Assembly (NCBI GenBank): GCA_963792075.1 | Contig: CAWBUW010000012.1 | Coordinates: 1,178,001-1,242,000 of the forward strand | Length of the DNA stretch: 64,000 nucleotides | DNA from: CAWBUW01 sp963792075 | GTDB lineage: Bacteria; Chloroflexota; Anaerolineae; Anaerolineales; UBA4823 | Direction: 5' to 3' | Shown: positions 1 through 8,562 of the stretch, piece by piece | Layout: each line of letters begins with the position of its first letter | How positions within the stretch are numbered: position 1 is the first letter of the stretch | The notes under the pieces: generated by a model | What the model was told of the DNA's origin: nothing | What the model saw: only the letters and a program-made list of their open reading frames with translations | The model's database searches: none | Position numbers and translations under genes: made by a program

Positions 1-123
1 GACCTGGCCGCTCCCGAAGGTTCAACTCCGTTTTCGAACCTGTGGCCGGATGATGTTGTGCTGTTTTACAAAATCGGCAGCCAGGTGCGAGACTTCTGGA
101 CCGTCAACCTTTTGAATCCGTAA
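1..123 (+). CDS. C-terminal end of an unidentified protein (cut by window start)
   Basis: An open frame enters from the left edge and stops at TAA 121-123. The last 40 residues include WPDDVVLFYKIG and end DFWTVNLLNP. This is too short to assign a family. The next gene follows after about 80 bases on the same strand. The coding frame itself is only moderately certain, because nothing upstream can be seen. Confidence 0.4.
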   Translation, partial: DLAAPEGSTPFSNLWPDDVVLFYKIGSQVRDFWTVNLLNP

Positions 124-205
124 GATCGTGTCGTAAGAATTGAATGGGTTTCTTTGGACACGGGTGATCTGCCCGTGTCCAAAGACTTTATGTGGAGATA
201 TTGGT

Positions 206-1645
206 ATGACAATTCAAGCTGTTTTTTTTGATATGGGTGGCACAATTGAAACTTTCAACTATACCCGTGAATTTCGCCTCCAGGCTATTCCCGGCCTGCA
301 GCAGCGCCTGTCTGCTGCCGGGATCGACCTGCAGCTCACGGACGAGCAGCTCCTGGATGTAATCACCACGGGAATACAGCGCTATCACCAGTGGCGGTTG
401 GAATGCTTGCAAGAACTTCCTGCGTGGCAGATCTGGTGCGAATATATCCTGGCCGATTACCCGGTGGACCGGCAGTCTTTGAGCAAAGTCGCCGAAGAAC
501 TGATGGTTTATTATGAGAGCAGCTTTTACCGGCGGGAATTGCGGCCTGAGATCCCTGTGGTTCTGGAGGCCATCCAGAAAATGGGTTTAAAGATAGGTTT
601 GATCAGCAACGTTTCCAGCCTGGGGCTGGTGCCGGCAAATCTGGAACAGTATGGCATTATTCACTACTTTGATCCGATTGTATTATCCAGCGGGTACGGC
701 CGGCGGAAACCAGACCCGGCAATCTTTCACTACGCTGCCCGCTTGGCCAATATTCCTGCCAGTCGCTGCCTCTATGTGGGCGATCGCATTTCCCGGGATA
801 TCGTGGGAGCGCGCAAGGCAGGCTACCGGCTGGCGGTGCAGATCCGGCACAATTTCGAGCATGGTGAACCGGACGATGGGGCGGTCCCCGATTCGGTCAT
901 TAACGACATGACCGAGCTGCTCGATATCTTGCAAGCTGAGAAAACACGTTCACCGGCTGCCGCGCCTTCAGGGCTTATCCAGGCTATCTTGTTCGATGCG
1001 GGGGATATCCTCTATCACCGGCCTCACCGAGGCCGTCAATTTAACGCTTTCCTTAGAGAGTTGGCGCTTAATCCTGATACCCCCCATACTTCCGAAAAAG
1101 AAAAATTAACCCTCCGGGCGTATCAAGGCCAGATCAGCCAGGATCAATATCGGGAGGCCATTGTTCGCATGTATGGCATAACTCAGCCGGAGCTGATCGA
1201 ACGCGGAAAACAAATTTTATCCACAGAAGATAACGATGTGCATTTTTTCAACGGTGTGCGCGAGACTTTGGTTGCATTAAAGGAAATGGGCTACCTGTTA
1301 GGGATCATCACCGATACAGCTTCGCCAGTGTATGTCAAGCTGCGCTGGTTTGAAAAGGGCGGCTTTGGCGCAGTGTGGGATACGATCATCTCTTCGAAAG
1401 AATTGGGCGCTCGCAAGCCAAACTCCCGGCTTTACCAGGCTGCATTGCAGCAATTAGGCTTGAAGGCAGAGCAGGCGATTTTTGTGGGCCATGACGCTTC
1501 TGAATTAGACGGCGCCCGCGCTGTTGGCCTGAGGACAGTTGCTTTCAATTATGAAAAATCTGCAAAAGCGGACTTTTATATTGAGAAATTTGCCGATTTG
1601 CGCAAAGTGCCTCTTCTAGCTTCCTCATCAACGATTTCTAGGTAA
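206..1645 (+). CDS. Tandem HAD-superfamily hydrolase (two HAD domains in one chain)
   Basis: A 479-residue protein built of two haloacid-dehalogenase-like domains. Domain 1 (about residues 3-235) shows motif I VFFDMGGTIE, motif II LISNVSS, motif III lysine in GRRKPDP and motif IV VGDRISRDIVGA. Domain 2 (about 260-470) shows LFDAGDILYHR, GIITDTAS, GARKPN and VGHDASELDGA. HAD enzymes use the first Asp of motif I as nucleophile; both copies keep it. Domain 1 has Gly where the general acid Asp is usual (DMGGT), while domain 2 has DAGD. ATG 206 is chosen because GGAGA lies just upstream; an in-frame upstream start at 140 has no such support. Phosphatase activity is likely but the substrate is unknown. 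Confidence 0.85.
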   Translation: MTIQAVFFDMGGTIETFNYTREFRLQAIPGLQQRLSAAGIDLQLTDEQLLDVITTGIQRYHQWRLECLQELPAWQIWCEYILADYPVDRQSLSKVAEELMVYYESSFYRRELRPEIPVVLEAIQKMGLKIGLISNVSSLGLVPANLEQYGIIHYFDPIVLSSGYGRRKPDPAIFHYAARLANIPASRCLYVGDRISRDIVGARKAGYRLAVQIRHNFEHGEPDDGAVPDSVINDMTELLDILQAEKTRSPAAAPSGLIQAILFDAGDILYHRPHRGRQFNAFLRELALNPDTPHTSEKEKLTLRAYQGQISQDQYREAIVRMYGITQPELIERGKQILSTEDNDVHFFNGVRETLVALKEMGYLLGIITDTASPVYVKLRWFEKGGFGAVWDTIISSKELGARKPNSRLYQAALQQLGLKAEQAIFVGHDASELDGARAVGLRTVAFNYEKSAKADFYIEKFADLRKVPLLASSSTISR

Positions 1646-1832
1646 AAATTCGATATGGTCTTTCAAATTCAATAGACTATAGCTGGGTGGAACCTACCTT
1701 CCCAAAACAGCGTTTCGTACGGTAGAATTACATCCCCAAAATACGCCCGAGCAGGTCAAAGCTGGTTTACGACTTCTAGCCGAGCGGGGTTGTATTGAAC
1801 CGCTTTAGACCTTAATGTAAAGAGGTTAGATA

Positions 1833-2561
1833 ATGAAAAGATCCAACGATACGACCCAACCAGAAAAAAAAGAAACCGTCCCCGTTACGCTGCCAACACC
1901 GTTGCCTGCGCCAGCGCCGGCGGTCCCTCACGGGTCCTTTCTAAGCCGCCTGTTCAAGAAACGCCAGAACCTTTTTATCAAGCTGATCCATGACCAGGCC
2001 CAGCTCACCCTGGAAGGCCTGGAAAGCCTGAATGCCTACATGGTGAACCAGGATCCGGCCGCCTCTGCGATGTTGAGGGCCAAAGAAAAAGAGGCAGATG
2101 AAGCCAGGCGTATCTTGATCTACGAGCTCAACAAGACGTTTATCACGCCTTTCGATCGCGAAGATATCTTTGCGCTTTCACGCACCATCGATGATGTGCT
2201 GGATTATGCCTACAGCACAGTCAGCGAGATGGAAATCCTGAAAGTCCGCCCGACCACCTTCATGCAGCGCATGGCTTCGCTCTTGCGCGATGCCGCTTTT
2301 GAGCTCCTGCAAGCGGTGGACCGGTTGGAGGAGCACCCTGGGGTTGCCAACGAGCATGCGCAGCGCGCCAAGGCGCTGGAAAACCGGGTAGAGGGGGTCT
2401 ACCGGGAAGCCCTGGCAGACCTGTTTACGGGCGCCGAAGATATCAAGCACGTGGTCAAAATGTTGAAGAGCCGGGAAGTCTACCGCCACCTGAGCAATGC
2501 TGCAGACCGGGGCGATGAGGCCGCCAATGTCATCGCGGATATTGTGGTAAAGATGACCTGA
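1833..2561 (+). CDS. DUF47 (PhoU-like) Pit accessory protein
   Basis: A 242-residue, mostly helical protein of the DUF47/PhoU-like family, which commonly sits next to Pit phosphate transporters and is thought to modulate them. After a Pro/Ala-rich N-terminus (about 25-45) comes the family-like FLSRLFKKRQNLF stretch and a long helical body including FDREDIFALSRTIDDVLDYAY, typical of the PhoU-like fold. The start has AGAGG upstream. Its stop overlaps the ATG of the transporter gene (TGATG), so the two are almost surely translationally coupled. The overlap with a Pit gene makes the role in phosphate uptake a strong inference. Confidence 0.85.
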   Translation: MKRSNDTTQPEKKETVPVTLPTPLPAPAPAVPHGSFLSRLFKKRQNLFIKLIHDQAQLTLEGLESLNAYMVNQDPAASAMLRAKEKEADEARRILIYELNKTFITPFDREDIFALSRTIDDVLDYAYSTVSEMEILKVRPTTFMQRMASLLRDAAFELLQAVDRLEEHPGVANEHAQRAKALENRVEGVYREALADLFTGAEDIKHVVKMLKSREVYRHLSNAADRGDEAANVIADIVVKMT

Positions 2562-3559
2562 TGGTTGGAATAACCTCCATGACGCCTATCCTGATTGCAA
2601 TCATATTTTTCTCGCTGGTCTTTGATATCCTGAATGGCATTCACGATTCCAGCAACATCGTGGCGACTATGATCGCTTCGCGCTCGTTTTCTCCCCGGAC
2701 GGCTTTGGGCGTCACTGCTGTGGCCAATTTCGTTGGCCCATTCATCTTTGGTGTAGCGGTCGCAGAAACGATTGGCCATGAAATCGTTCGTCCCGAGACG
2801 ATCAACCTCCAGGTGATCCTGGCAGCCCTGCTGGCAGCCATTGTGTGGAACTTGCTCACCTGGTACCTGGGGTTCCCCAGCAGCTCTTCGCACGCGCTGA
2901 TTGGCGGATTTATCGGATCTGTTGCCATCGGCGCAGGCTGGCAGGCGATTGAATTAAAAGGTTTGGAGAAGGTATTGATCGCTCTGTTCAGCTCGCCGGT
3001 TATCGGTTTTTTGGCCAGTTTCATCCTGACCAAGCTGATCTTGCTCTTGTGCTGGAAAGCCTCTCCAAAGATCAATGTTTTTTTTAAGCGCAGCCAGATC
3101 CTCAGCGCAGTAACCCTGGCGCTCAGCCACGGCGCAAACGATGCCCAAAAAACGATGGGCATTATCACCATGGCGTTGGTGACCAGCGGAACCCTCAGCG
3201 CCTTCGTTGTGCCGCTTTGGGTCATCGTATTGTGCGCCAGTATGATAGCCCTGGGTACGGCCGTGGGAGGCTGGCGGCTGATCCGTACGCTGGGGGGAAA
3301 GTTCTATAAAATCAGGCCTATAGATGGGTTTAGCTCCCAGTTGGCCTCTGCCATTGTGATCCTGGGGAATTCGTTTGTCGGGGGCCCGGTCAGCACCACC
3401 CAGATTGTGAGCACATCTATTATGGGCTCCGGAGCCGCCGACCGGCCCAACAAAGTGCGTTGGGGGGTGGCTGGCGATATCGCCATGGCCTGGCTGCTGA
3501 CCATTCCCTCCACGGCCTTGCTGGCTGCGGGTGTTTATTGGGTGATTTCCTTGTTTTAG
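2561..3559 (+). CDS. pit: Pit-family inorganic phosphate transporter
   Basis: A 332-residue integral membrane protein of the low-affinity phosphate permease family (PHO-4/Pit). It shows the duplicated family signatures: FDILNGIHDSSN near the N-terminus and ALSHGANDAQKTMG in the second half, plus GFPSSSSHALIGGFIGS and the related GGPVSTTQIVSTSIMGSG, which are the paired substrate-site repeats. Hydrophobic helices fill the rest. ATG 2561 overlaps the preceding stop; ATG 2579 is an alternative start that removes only six residues. Phosphate coupled to protons or sodium is the expected substrate. Confidence 0.93.
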   Translation: MVGITSMTPILIAIIFFSLVFDILNGIHDSSNIVATMIASRSFSPRTALGVTAVANFVGPFIFGVAVAETIGHEIVRPETINLQVILAALLAAIVWNLLTWYLGFPSSSSHALIGGFIGSVAIGAGWQAIELKGLEKVLIALFSSPVIGFLASFILTKLILLLCWKASPKINVFFKRSQILSAVTLALSHGANDAQKTMGIITMALVTSGTLSAFVVPLWVIVLCASMIALGTAVGGWRLIRTLGGKFYKIRPIDGFSSQLASAIVILGNSFVGGPVSTTQIVSTSIMGSGAADRPNKVRWGVAGDIAMAWLLTIPSTALLAAGVYWVISLF

Positions 3560-3581
3560 AAAGGTATCATCCCAATAGAAG

Positions 3582-3634
3582 GGGGTGTGGAGTGTTTTGT
3601 GCGTGCGAAGCACGCACAAAACACTCCACACCCC
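3582..3634. repeat. Perfect 25-bp hairpin, loop GAA
   Basis: Arms 3582-3606 and 3610-3634 are exact reverse complements around the centre GC-GAA-GC. The hairpin lies between the phosphate transporter and the PfkB-type kinase, both on the plus strand. No T-tract follows on the plus strand, so a simple intrinsic terminator is not obvious. Confidence 0.9.
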
Positions 3635-3666
3635 AAGTTATTGAGAAGTTACTTAGAAAGGTCCAA

Positions 3667-4569
3667 ATGCATACTCCTGAAACCTATGACGTTGTTTATA
3701 TCGGCAATTACACCAAAGATACAATCATTTCTCCCGCCGGTACCCGGTACGTGGACGGCGGAGGCTCGCGCTATGCGGCCTACGCCGCGGCCCGGCTGGG
3801 GAGGCGGGTGGCTGTGGTCACTCACCTGGCGCAGGAGGATGCACATGTTGTAGAAGACCTGCGCCGCACCGGGATTGACTGTTTCCCCACCTTTACGCCT
3901 CAATCTACCTTGATGAAACTGGAATATCCCACGCTCGACCCCGATATCCGTACTCTGACAGTCGCGGGGGTGGCCGGCACGATTACTGTCAGCGAAGTCG
4001 AATCCCTGGAAATGAAGGCGGCGGTGATCGGCTCCAGCCTGCGCGGCGAAGTCGGGCTGGATGTGATCCAAAAACTGAAAGAGAAAAAGGTGATGCTTGC
4101 CGCCGATATGCAGGGATTTGTACGCGTGTTACGCGGACAGGAGCTCAAGTACGAACCCTGGCCGGAAATGCAGGAGACCTTATCCCACGTCGACATCCTG
4201 AAAAGCGATGCGGTCGAAGCCGAGTTCCTCACCGGCGAGGCCGACATCTTCAAAGCTGCCAAGACCTATGCCGCCATGGGGCCAAAGGAGATCGTGCTGA
4301 CCCATAAGGATGGCGTGCTCATCCTGGCAGAGGGTAAGTTCCACGAGCTGGGCTTCTACCCCGAGAACCTCAGCGGGCGTTCGGGCCGTGGCGATACCTG
4401 CATCGGCACTTACGTGGCCATGCGCCTGTCGAAGGCTCCGCTTGAGGCTGGGGTTTGGGCTGCGGCGGTTACCAGCCTGAAAATGGAAAAATTGGGGCCT
4501 TTCAACCGCTCGGTTAGCGAAGTCGAAGCTCTCATCCATGCCAAATACAACCACGGATCGCCTCACTAA
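3667..4569 (+). CDS. PfkB-family carbohydrate/nucleoside kinase
   Basis: A 300-residue protein of the ribokinase/PfkB family, which phosphorylates sugars or nucleosides with ATP. Visible signatures are the N-terminal GG-containing substrate region VDGGGSRYAAYAAARLGRR, and the C-terminal anion-hole/catalytic motif, here GRSGRGDTCIGTY. The family consensus is DTxGAGD; this protein has GRGD, keeping the catalytic Asp but with Arg in place of Ala. ATG 3667 has AGAAAGG just upstream; the long open frame before it runs through the hairpin and is not coding. The substrate cannot be told from sequence. Confidence 0.85.
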   Translation: MHTPETYDVVYIGNYTKDTIISPAGTRYVDGGGSRYAAYAAARLGRRVAVVTHLAQEDAHVVEDLRRTGIDCFPTFTPQSTLMKLEYPTLDPDIRTLTVAGVAGTITVSEVESLEMKAAVIGSSLRGEVGLDVIQKLKEKKVMLAADMQGFVRVLRGQELKYEPWPEMQETLSHVDILKSDAVEAEFLTGEADIFKAAKTYAAMGPKEIVLTHKDGVLILAEGKFHELGFYPENLSGRSGRGDTCIGTYVAMRLSKAPLEAGVWAAAVTSLKMEKLGPFNRSVSEVEALIHAKYNHGSPH

Positions 4570-4658
4570 AAAATAGGTTTTGATACAATAGAATATCACA
4601 CTGGAAAAGTTGCGGCTGCTCCACAGGTTCCAACGTATAGAAGGATAAAATTGTACCG

Positions 4659-5111
4659 ATGAGCACCCAGGAAATATACAACTATCGCAAAGTAGATGAC
4701 CGGCTGATCCTTGGCGGACAACCGACTGAAGGCCAACTGAAGGCTGCGGCCGAAGAGGGCTTCGAAGCCGTCATTAACCTGGCTGTTATTGATGATCAAT
4801 CCTCCTTGCCTGATGAAGCCGGCCTGGTGCGCTCACTTGGCATGGCTTACTACCATATTCCTGTAGCGTGGGAAAACCCGACCCTGACGGATTTTGAGGC
4901 CTTTGAGGAGTTAGTTAACCGGACCGGCACCCAAAAAATCCTCATCCACTGTGCAGCCAATTTCCGGGTGACTGCTTTTTATTCACTCTATGCGCTGAAG
5001 CATTTGGGCTGGTCAGAGGCCCAGGCAGAGGCTTTCAGGATGTCGGTGTGGCAGGGGAGTGGTTATCCCATTTGGGAAAAATTCATTCGCGATGTGAAAA
5101 CACAGGGGTAG
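4659..5111 (+). CDS. Dual-specificity/tyrosine phosphatase-like protein
   Basis: A 150-residue protein of the small bacterial tyrosine-phosphatase-like group related to DUF442. It has an early NYRKVDDRLILGGQP segment and the phosphate-binding loop ILIHCAANFRVTAF. The loop reads Cys, four residues, Arg, as in the DUF442-type subgroup, rather than the classical five. Cys and Arg needed for chemistry are present. A TACAAT hexamer near 4580 could be a -10 element, and AAGGA lies a little far (about 14 bases) from the ATG. The gene is convergent with the peptidase that follows, six bases away. The physiological substrate is unknown. Confidence 0.8.
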   Translation: MSTQEIYNYRKVDDRLILGGQPTEGQLKAAAEEGFEAVINLAVIDDQSSLPDEAGLVRSLGMAYYHIPVAWENPTLTDFEAFEELVNRTGTQKILIHCAANFRVTAFYSLYALKHLGWSEAQAEAFRMSVWQGSGYPIWEKFIRDVKTQG

Positions 5112-5117
5112 AAATGG

Positions 5118-7607
5118 TTAACGCACCGTCACCTGCGCCAGCGACTGGGTGGCATTCCCGTCGAGGTCCTCGACCACCAGCCCTACGATATATTCGCCGG
5201 CAGCCGCGTATTGCTGCTGCCAGGTGAACATGTTGTCTCCAAAGGTCAGCGTGTCACCATCCAGAGTCACGGGCTGGCCGACCTGCCCACTCTGGTCGAC
5301 TTCCAGCCACCGGTCCAGCACGGTAAACGTGTCCCCGGTATTGGGGATGATCTCACGCGGCGCGCCGGTCCCATTCTCACCGGTAAACCCGTAGACATTG
5401 CGCAGAATGCCATTGCTGAAGTATAACCGTGCGTACACAGTCTGTCCCTCATCGGCATAGGTATACTTGCCATCGACCGTGTAGACGGCTTCTTCGAATG
5501 TTGCCCCATAGCTTTGGGGTTTAAACAGCGCTGGGACCAAATTCACGCCATCGCTGATCGAAAAGATCGTGGGATCCCACGAGTATTCCAGGCTGAAATC
5601 CTCCGTAGGCCAGACGGGGTAATAGACCCCATTTAGCTCGCGCGTATCCGAGCTTTCCAGGTAGTCCATATCGGCCACGAAGATCGAATTGGAAGGGGTA
5701 TCGTAAAACCCCACAAACAGCTTGACGTAGCCGATGTTCTGGCCGCTGATGTCTGCGTTGATCACCACGGGGCTGCCGGGAGCGGCTTCTGTCGCAGATA
5801 GGTTGATGGGCGAGATTACGATCTGCCCTGCGCCGGGTGAACGGGTTGCCCCGCCGGCCGGTAAGGTAACCACCTCCGCTGAAGAAAGTTCGAAATCCCT
5901 GCCGCCATAGTGGTAGGCCAGAAATTCATCCCATAGGGACTGCCTGGCAAAAGTTTCCGCAATCGCAGTATAGGATTGAGCCCCAGCGGAGGGGTTGCGA
6001 TAAAGCTGAGAGTTAGGGAAGTAAATTGAAATGCCCGTCGCCCCCGGTTTTTTCGGGCCGTGTTTCTCGGCAATGATGGCCTGGCCCATGGCTGCAAGAA
6101 GTTCCTGAGTAGCATTAGAAACCTCGAGACTGCCGCTGTTCTTTGCCAGCAGTTGGGCGAAGTTCCCCAGGTCTATGTAAGACGGGGGCACGTCCTTTCC
6201 CCACACACTGGTGAAGGATTGAGCATAGGTGCGGGCTTGTGCCACCTGCTCCTGGTCTGCGCTTTGCAGCGTAAAGGAAAAGTTGTTCAGGTTGGCTAGC
6301 AGGTCTGGCAGCAGGGTTAAGTCCACCGCCGTCAGCGTCACATTTTGCTCCAACTGATCGGAAACCTGGCTGGCGGACATACTCCCCAGAAAACCGAACA
6401 ATCCACCCATCGGCGAACCTTGCTGCAAGAATTCGGCGCGGGCGCGTTCGTCCACGATGCGTTGATCATCCTGGATATAGCTCTCGACGATATACTGGCC
6501 TAACGCTGCGCCATCCATGCCAGGGTTATCTTTCAAGGCAGACAAGAAACCGGTATAGGCCCAACCCAACGCCGGCTCTGTTTCTTGGGATGCAACTGCA
6601 TAATGCGCATACGGCGCCAGTGCGCTGAATACTTCCACCTGCCCCATCAAGCAGGCATCCATGCCGATCAGGTCAAGCTGGTTGATCCCGGTCTGCGAGC
6701 GGATCTCATCCAGTGCCTGTTCCAATTCGTTCAGGTAGAGCTGGTCGCCCAGCAACTTCTCCAGCGGGATGGTGTTGTCCACTCGTCCGGTAGGAACGGG
6801 GTCACTCCACCCGCCTGGCCAGCCCATCCCGTGATCGGACAGGATCAACATGTAATGGTTTGCCGGGTAATTCGCTACTGCCCAGGTGACAAAATCCACC
6901 AGCGTATTCCCATCGGCCATATTCACTTCGCCCAGGTCTTCGACGACTTCCGAGTTGACCCGGTTCAAGTCGTCATCCTGGGTAATATAGAAGCGCCTGG
7001 TTGTGGTCCAATTGCCGTCGCCTTGAAAACCGGCCGAAAAACGGTCTACCTGGGCGACGATTTGTACACCATCGCCAGAGCCCACCCGTTCGGCTTCGTT
7101 CAGGTCAACATAGATATCCTGTTCCAGGATCTTATCGTCGGCGTCCTGGTACAGCATCACCAGCCAGGTGTTTTCACCGGTGGAAGCGGAAACAACCGGG
7201 ACCTTCGTCGGGCGAGCAGTCGGCCGGACGGTTTGTTCCACCGCCTGGACTACTTCTGGCTGGGTAGGCTCGACATAGGTGGCCTGGTCTTCCCCTCCGC
7301 CTCCCCCATTGGAAGACAAGAGCATAAAACCAATAAAGGCGCACGCCAGCAGCAGCACTGCCCACCAGGGAAGACGCTTCAACAAGGGCAAGAGGGTTGT
7401 AAGGGGCACCCCGCCGCTGCCCGAACCTGATGGGATTTGCGAACCGCCTGTCCCGGATAACTCGTATCCGCCGCTGCCAGAGCCTCGCTGGTCGCGCCGC
7501 TGGGGCGCATCTGCACGGGGCAGGTCAGCCGGGCTTCCTTCGCCTGGACGCCGGCGCCGTTCTACCTGAATGGTCGGCTTGGGTTTGGTCGGGCCTTTAT
7601 TCTCCAT
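5118..7607 (-). CDS. Membrane-anchored clostripain-family (C11) cysteine peptidase
   Basis: An 829-residue protein. A basic, Gly/Ser-rich cytoplasmic N-terminus (1-78) leads into one membrane helix at about 80-98 (LPWWAVLLLACAFIGFMLL), then a Thr/Pro linker and a C11 peptidase domain from about 145. The catalytic dyad is visible: His259 in LILSDHGMGWPGG and Cys319 in LDLIGMDACLMG. A C-terminal beta-rich region follows. Clostripain-like enzymes cut after Arg or Lys, and activity on the outer face of the membrane is inferred from the single N-terminal anchor. AGGAGG sits seven bases before the ATG. The gene is monocistronic as far as visible. Confidence 0.9.
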   Translation of the reverse strand: MENKGPTKPKPTIQVERRRRPGEGSPADLPRADAPQRRDQRGSGSGGYELSGTGGSQIPSGSGSGGVPLTTLLPLLKRLPWWAVLLLACAFIGFMLLSSNGGGGGEDQATYVEPTQPEVVQAVEQTVRPTARPTKVPVVSASTGENTWLVMLYQDADDKILEQDIYVDLNEAERVGSGDGVQIVAQVDRFSAGFQGDGNWTTTRRFYITQDDDLNRVNSEVVEDLGEVNMADGNTLVDFVTWAVANYPANHYMLILSDHGMGWPGGWSDPVPTGRVDNTIPLEKLLGDQLYLNELEQALDEIRSQTGINQLDLIGMDACLMGQVEVFSALAPYAHYAVASQETEPALGWAYTGFLSALKDNPGMDGAALGQYIVESYIQDDQRIVDERARAEFLQQGSPMGGLFGFLGSMSASQVSDQLEQNVTLTAVDLTLLPDLLANLNNFSFTLQSADQEQVAQARTYAQSFTSVWGKDVPPSYIDLGNFAQLLAKNSGSLEVSNATQELLAAMGQAIIAEKHGPKKPGATGISIYFPNSQLYRNPSAGAQSYTAIAETFARQSLWDEFLAYHYGGRDFELSSAEVVTLPAGGATRSPGAGQIVISPINLSATEAAPGSPVVINADISGQNIGYVKLFVGFYDTPSNSIFVADMDYLESSDTRELNGVYYPVWPTEDFSLEYSWDPTIFSISDGVNLVPALFKPQSYGATFEEAVYTVDGKYTYADEGQTVYARLYFSNGILRNVYGFTGENGTGAPREIIPNTGDTFTVLDRWLEVDQSGQVGQPVTLDGDTLTFGDNMFTWQQQYAAAGEYIVGLVVEDLDGNATQSLAQVTVR

Positions 7608-7657
7608 GAGATTGCCTCCTGGTGGATTATTACACCCTTATTTCATAAATTGTTTTA

Positions 7658-7699
7658 GGGGTGTATGTGGTCGCGTAGCGTAGCTGCCACATACGCCCC
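7658..7699. repeat. Intergenic hairpin, 13-bp arms
   Basis: Arms 7658-7670 and 7687-7699 pair with one G-T pair; the 16-base loop holds a degenerate GC-rich repeat. It lies upstream of the C11 peptidase gene and the small ORF that diverges from it. Confidence 0.7.
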
Positions 7700-7717
7700 C
7701 AGACAGGTACTTAGAAT

Positions 7718-7723
7718 TATAAT
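7718..7723 (+). promoter_or_regulatory. -10 element TATAAT before a leaderless-looking ORF
   Basis: TATAAT lies nine bases before the ATG at 7733, and no Shine-Dalgarno is present, so a transcript from here would start about at the start codon. Confidence 0.5.
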
Positions 7724-7732
7724 ACCTTCTGG

Positions 7733-7948
7733 ATGAATATCGAAGTGGGGCACTTTGTACTGCCCGAGGCAAGCTGGTGGGAGAACTATTACACCCCCCA
7801 GCAGGCGCGGCTGGCGCGGCTGCGCGAGCACTACCGTGAGGATGCTGAAGCGATCCTGCTCTTGAATGAAACGCAGCGGGAAATAGATTTATTTCGCCAA
7901 TATTCTGCCTGGTATGGGTATGTCTTCTACGTGATGCAGGCCAATTGA
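7733..7948 (+). CDS. Small protein resembling the C-terminus of SAM-dependent methyltransferases (possible remnant)
   Basis: A 71-residue frame. LPEASWWENYYTPQQARLA followed by EIDLFRQYSAWYGYVFYVM resembles, from memory of the family, the C-terminal tail found after the Rossmann domain of many class I methyltransferases. No nucleotide-binding glycine motif exists upstream. It is therefore either a decayed gene of which only the tail survives, or a small stand-alone protein. A TATAAT nine bases upstream could still drive it. Codon use is coding-like throughout. Confidence 0.45.
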   Translation: MNIEVGHFVLPEASWWENYYTPQQARLARLREHYREDAEAILLLNETQREIDLFRQYSAWYGYVFYVMQAN

Positions 7949-7977
7949 GACGGGCCTAGCCTTTCAGATACCGCGAG

Positions 7978-8098
7978 TATAATGGTTCATTGGGAGTTGC
8001 CGTGACAAAGGGCAGATGTGGGGGTGTTTTGCGGGCAAAGCCCGCAAAACACCCCCACATAACCGCCCTACCACGGCGATTCCCAGAGAGCCATTATA
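7978..8098. repeat. About 120-bp near-continuous palindrome
   Basis: The core hairpin 8016-8036 / 8040-8060 is perfect (21 bp, loop AAA, centre GC-AAA-GC). Outside it, 7978-8004 (TATAATGG through GCCGTG) pairs with 8071-8098 almost completely if G-T pairs are allowed, with a small unpaired stretch between. Both ends carry TATAAT, and the right copy at 8095-8100 on the plus strand can serve the next gene. Confidence 0.8.
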
Positions 8099-8127
8099 AT
8101 GATGAAATTAGAAGGAGTAAGAATGGG

Positions 8128-8547
8128 ATGGCACAAGACGATCACCCGACATACATCCCGCTGGGAAGCTGTGAAATCTGCAGCCAGTTGAAGGACATGG
8201 AGTCTTCTTTCTATAAGTATGCCTGGGAGGATATGGATCGCCCCCTACCTGCCGCCGCAAGCCGGTTGGTGTTAGCGGAAGACATTGCCGGGTACGATCA
8301 GGAACATCACCACGTGAAGCGCTGCCCGATTTGTGGGACGTTCTACCAATATGATTTTACCTACGAGTACCTGGTCAATGGCAGTGAAGACGAAGAGACC
8401 CTTACGCGCCTGACTCCAGACCAGGCGAAGAAGTATCTCTCAGATGACCAGTATACCTTTTTAATGGAGGAGCTCGCACGCAGCTTGCGCGAGGCTGACC
8501 CCATCACGCAGGCTTACGCCGCGCGCTGCTTGCAAGAAAATCAATGA
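8128..8547 (+). CDS. Zinc-ribbon-like protein of unknown function
   Basis: A 139-residue acidic protein with two CxxC pairs, CEIC near residue 12 and CPIC near residue 70, likely to bind one zinc ion. No family is recognised. The start ATG 8128 has AAGGAG about ten bases upstream and a TATAAT at 8095-8100; the longer open frame upstream runs through the palindrome and is not coding. The exonuclease III gene begins 15 bases after the stop, so the two may share a transcript. Function unknown; a small regulator or an adaptor are both possible. Confidence 0.7.
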   Translation: MAQDDHPTYIPLGSCEICSQLKDMESSFYKYAWEDMDRPLPAAASRLVLAEDIAGYDQEHHHVKRCPICGTFYQYDFTYEYLVNGSEDEETLTRLTPDQAKKYLSDDQYTFLMEELARSLREADPITQAYAARCLQENQ

Positions 8548-8562
8548 GAATGGATAAGTGCT

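Noticed and set aside
2641..3225. Long minus-strand frame inside the phosphate transporter gene
   Set aside because: It runs antisense to a well-recognised membrane protein and has no family features or ribosome-binding site.
7978..8062. CRISPR-like repeat unit around the hairpins
   Set aside because: Single palindromes with unrelated arms and no regular spacers or cas genes; no array is present.
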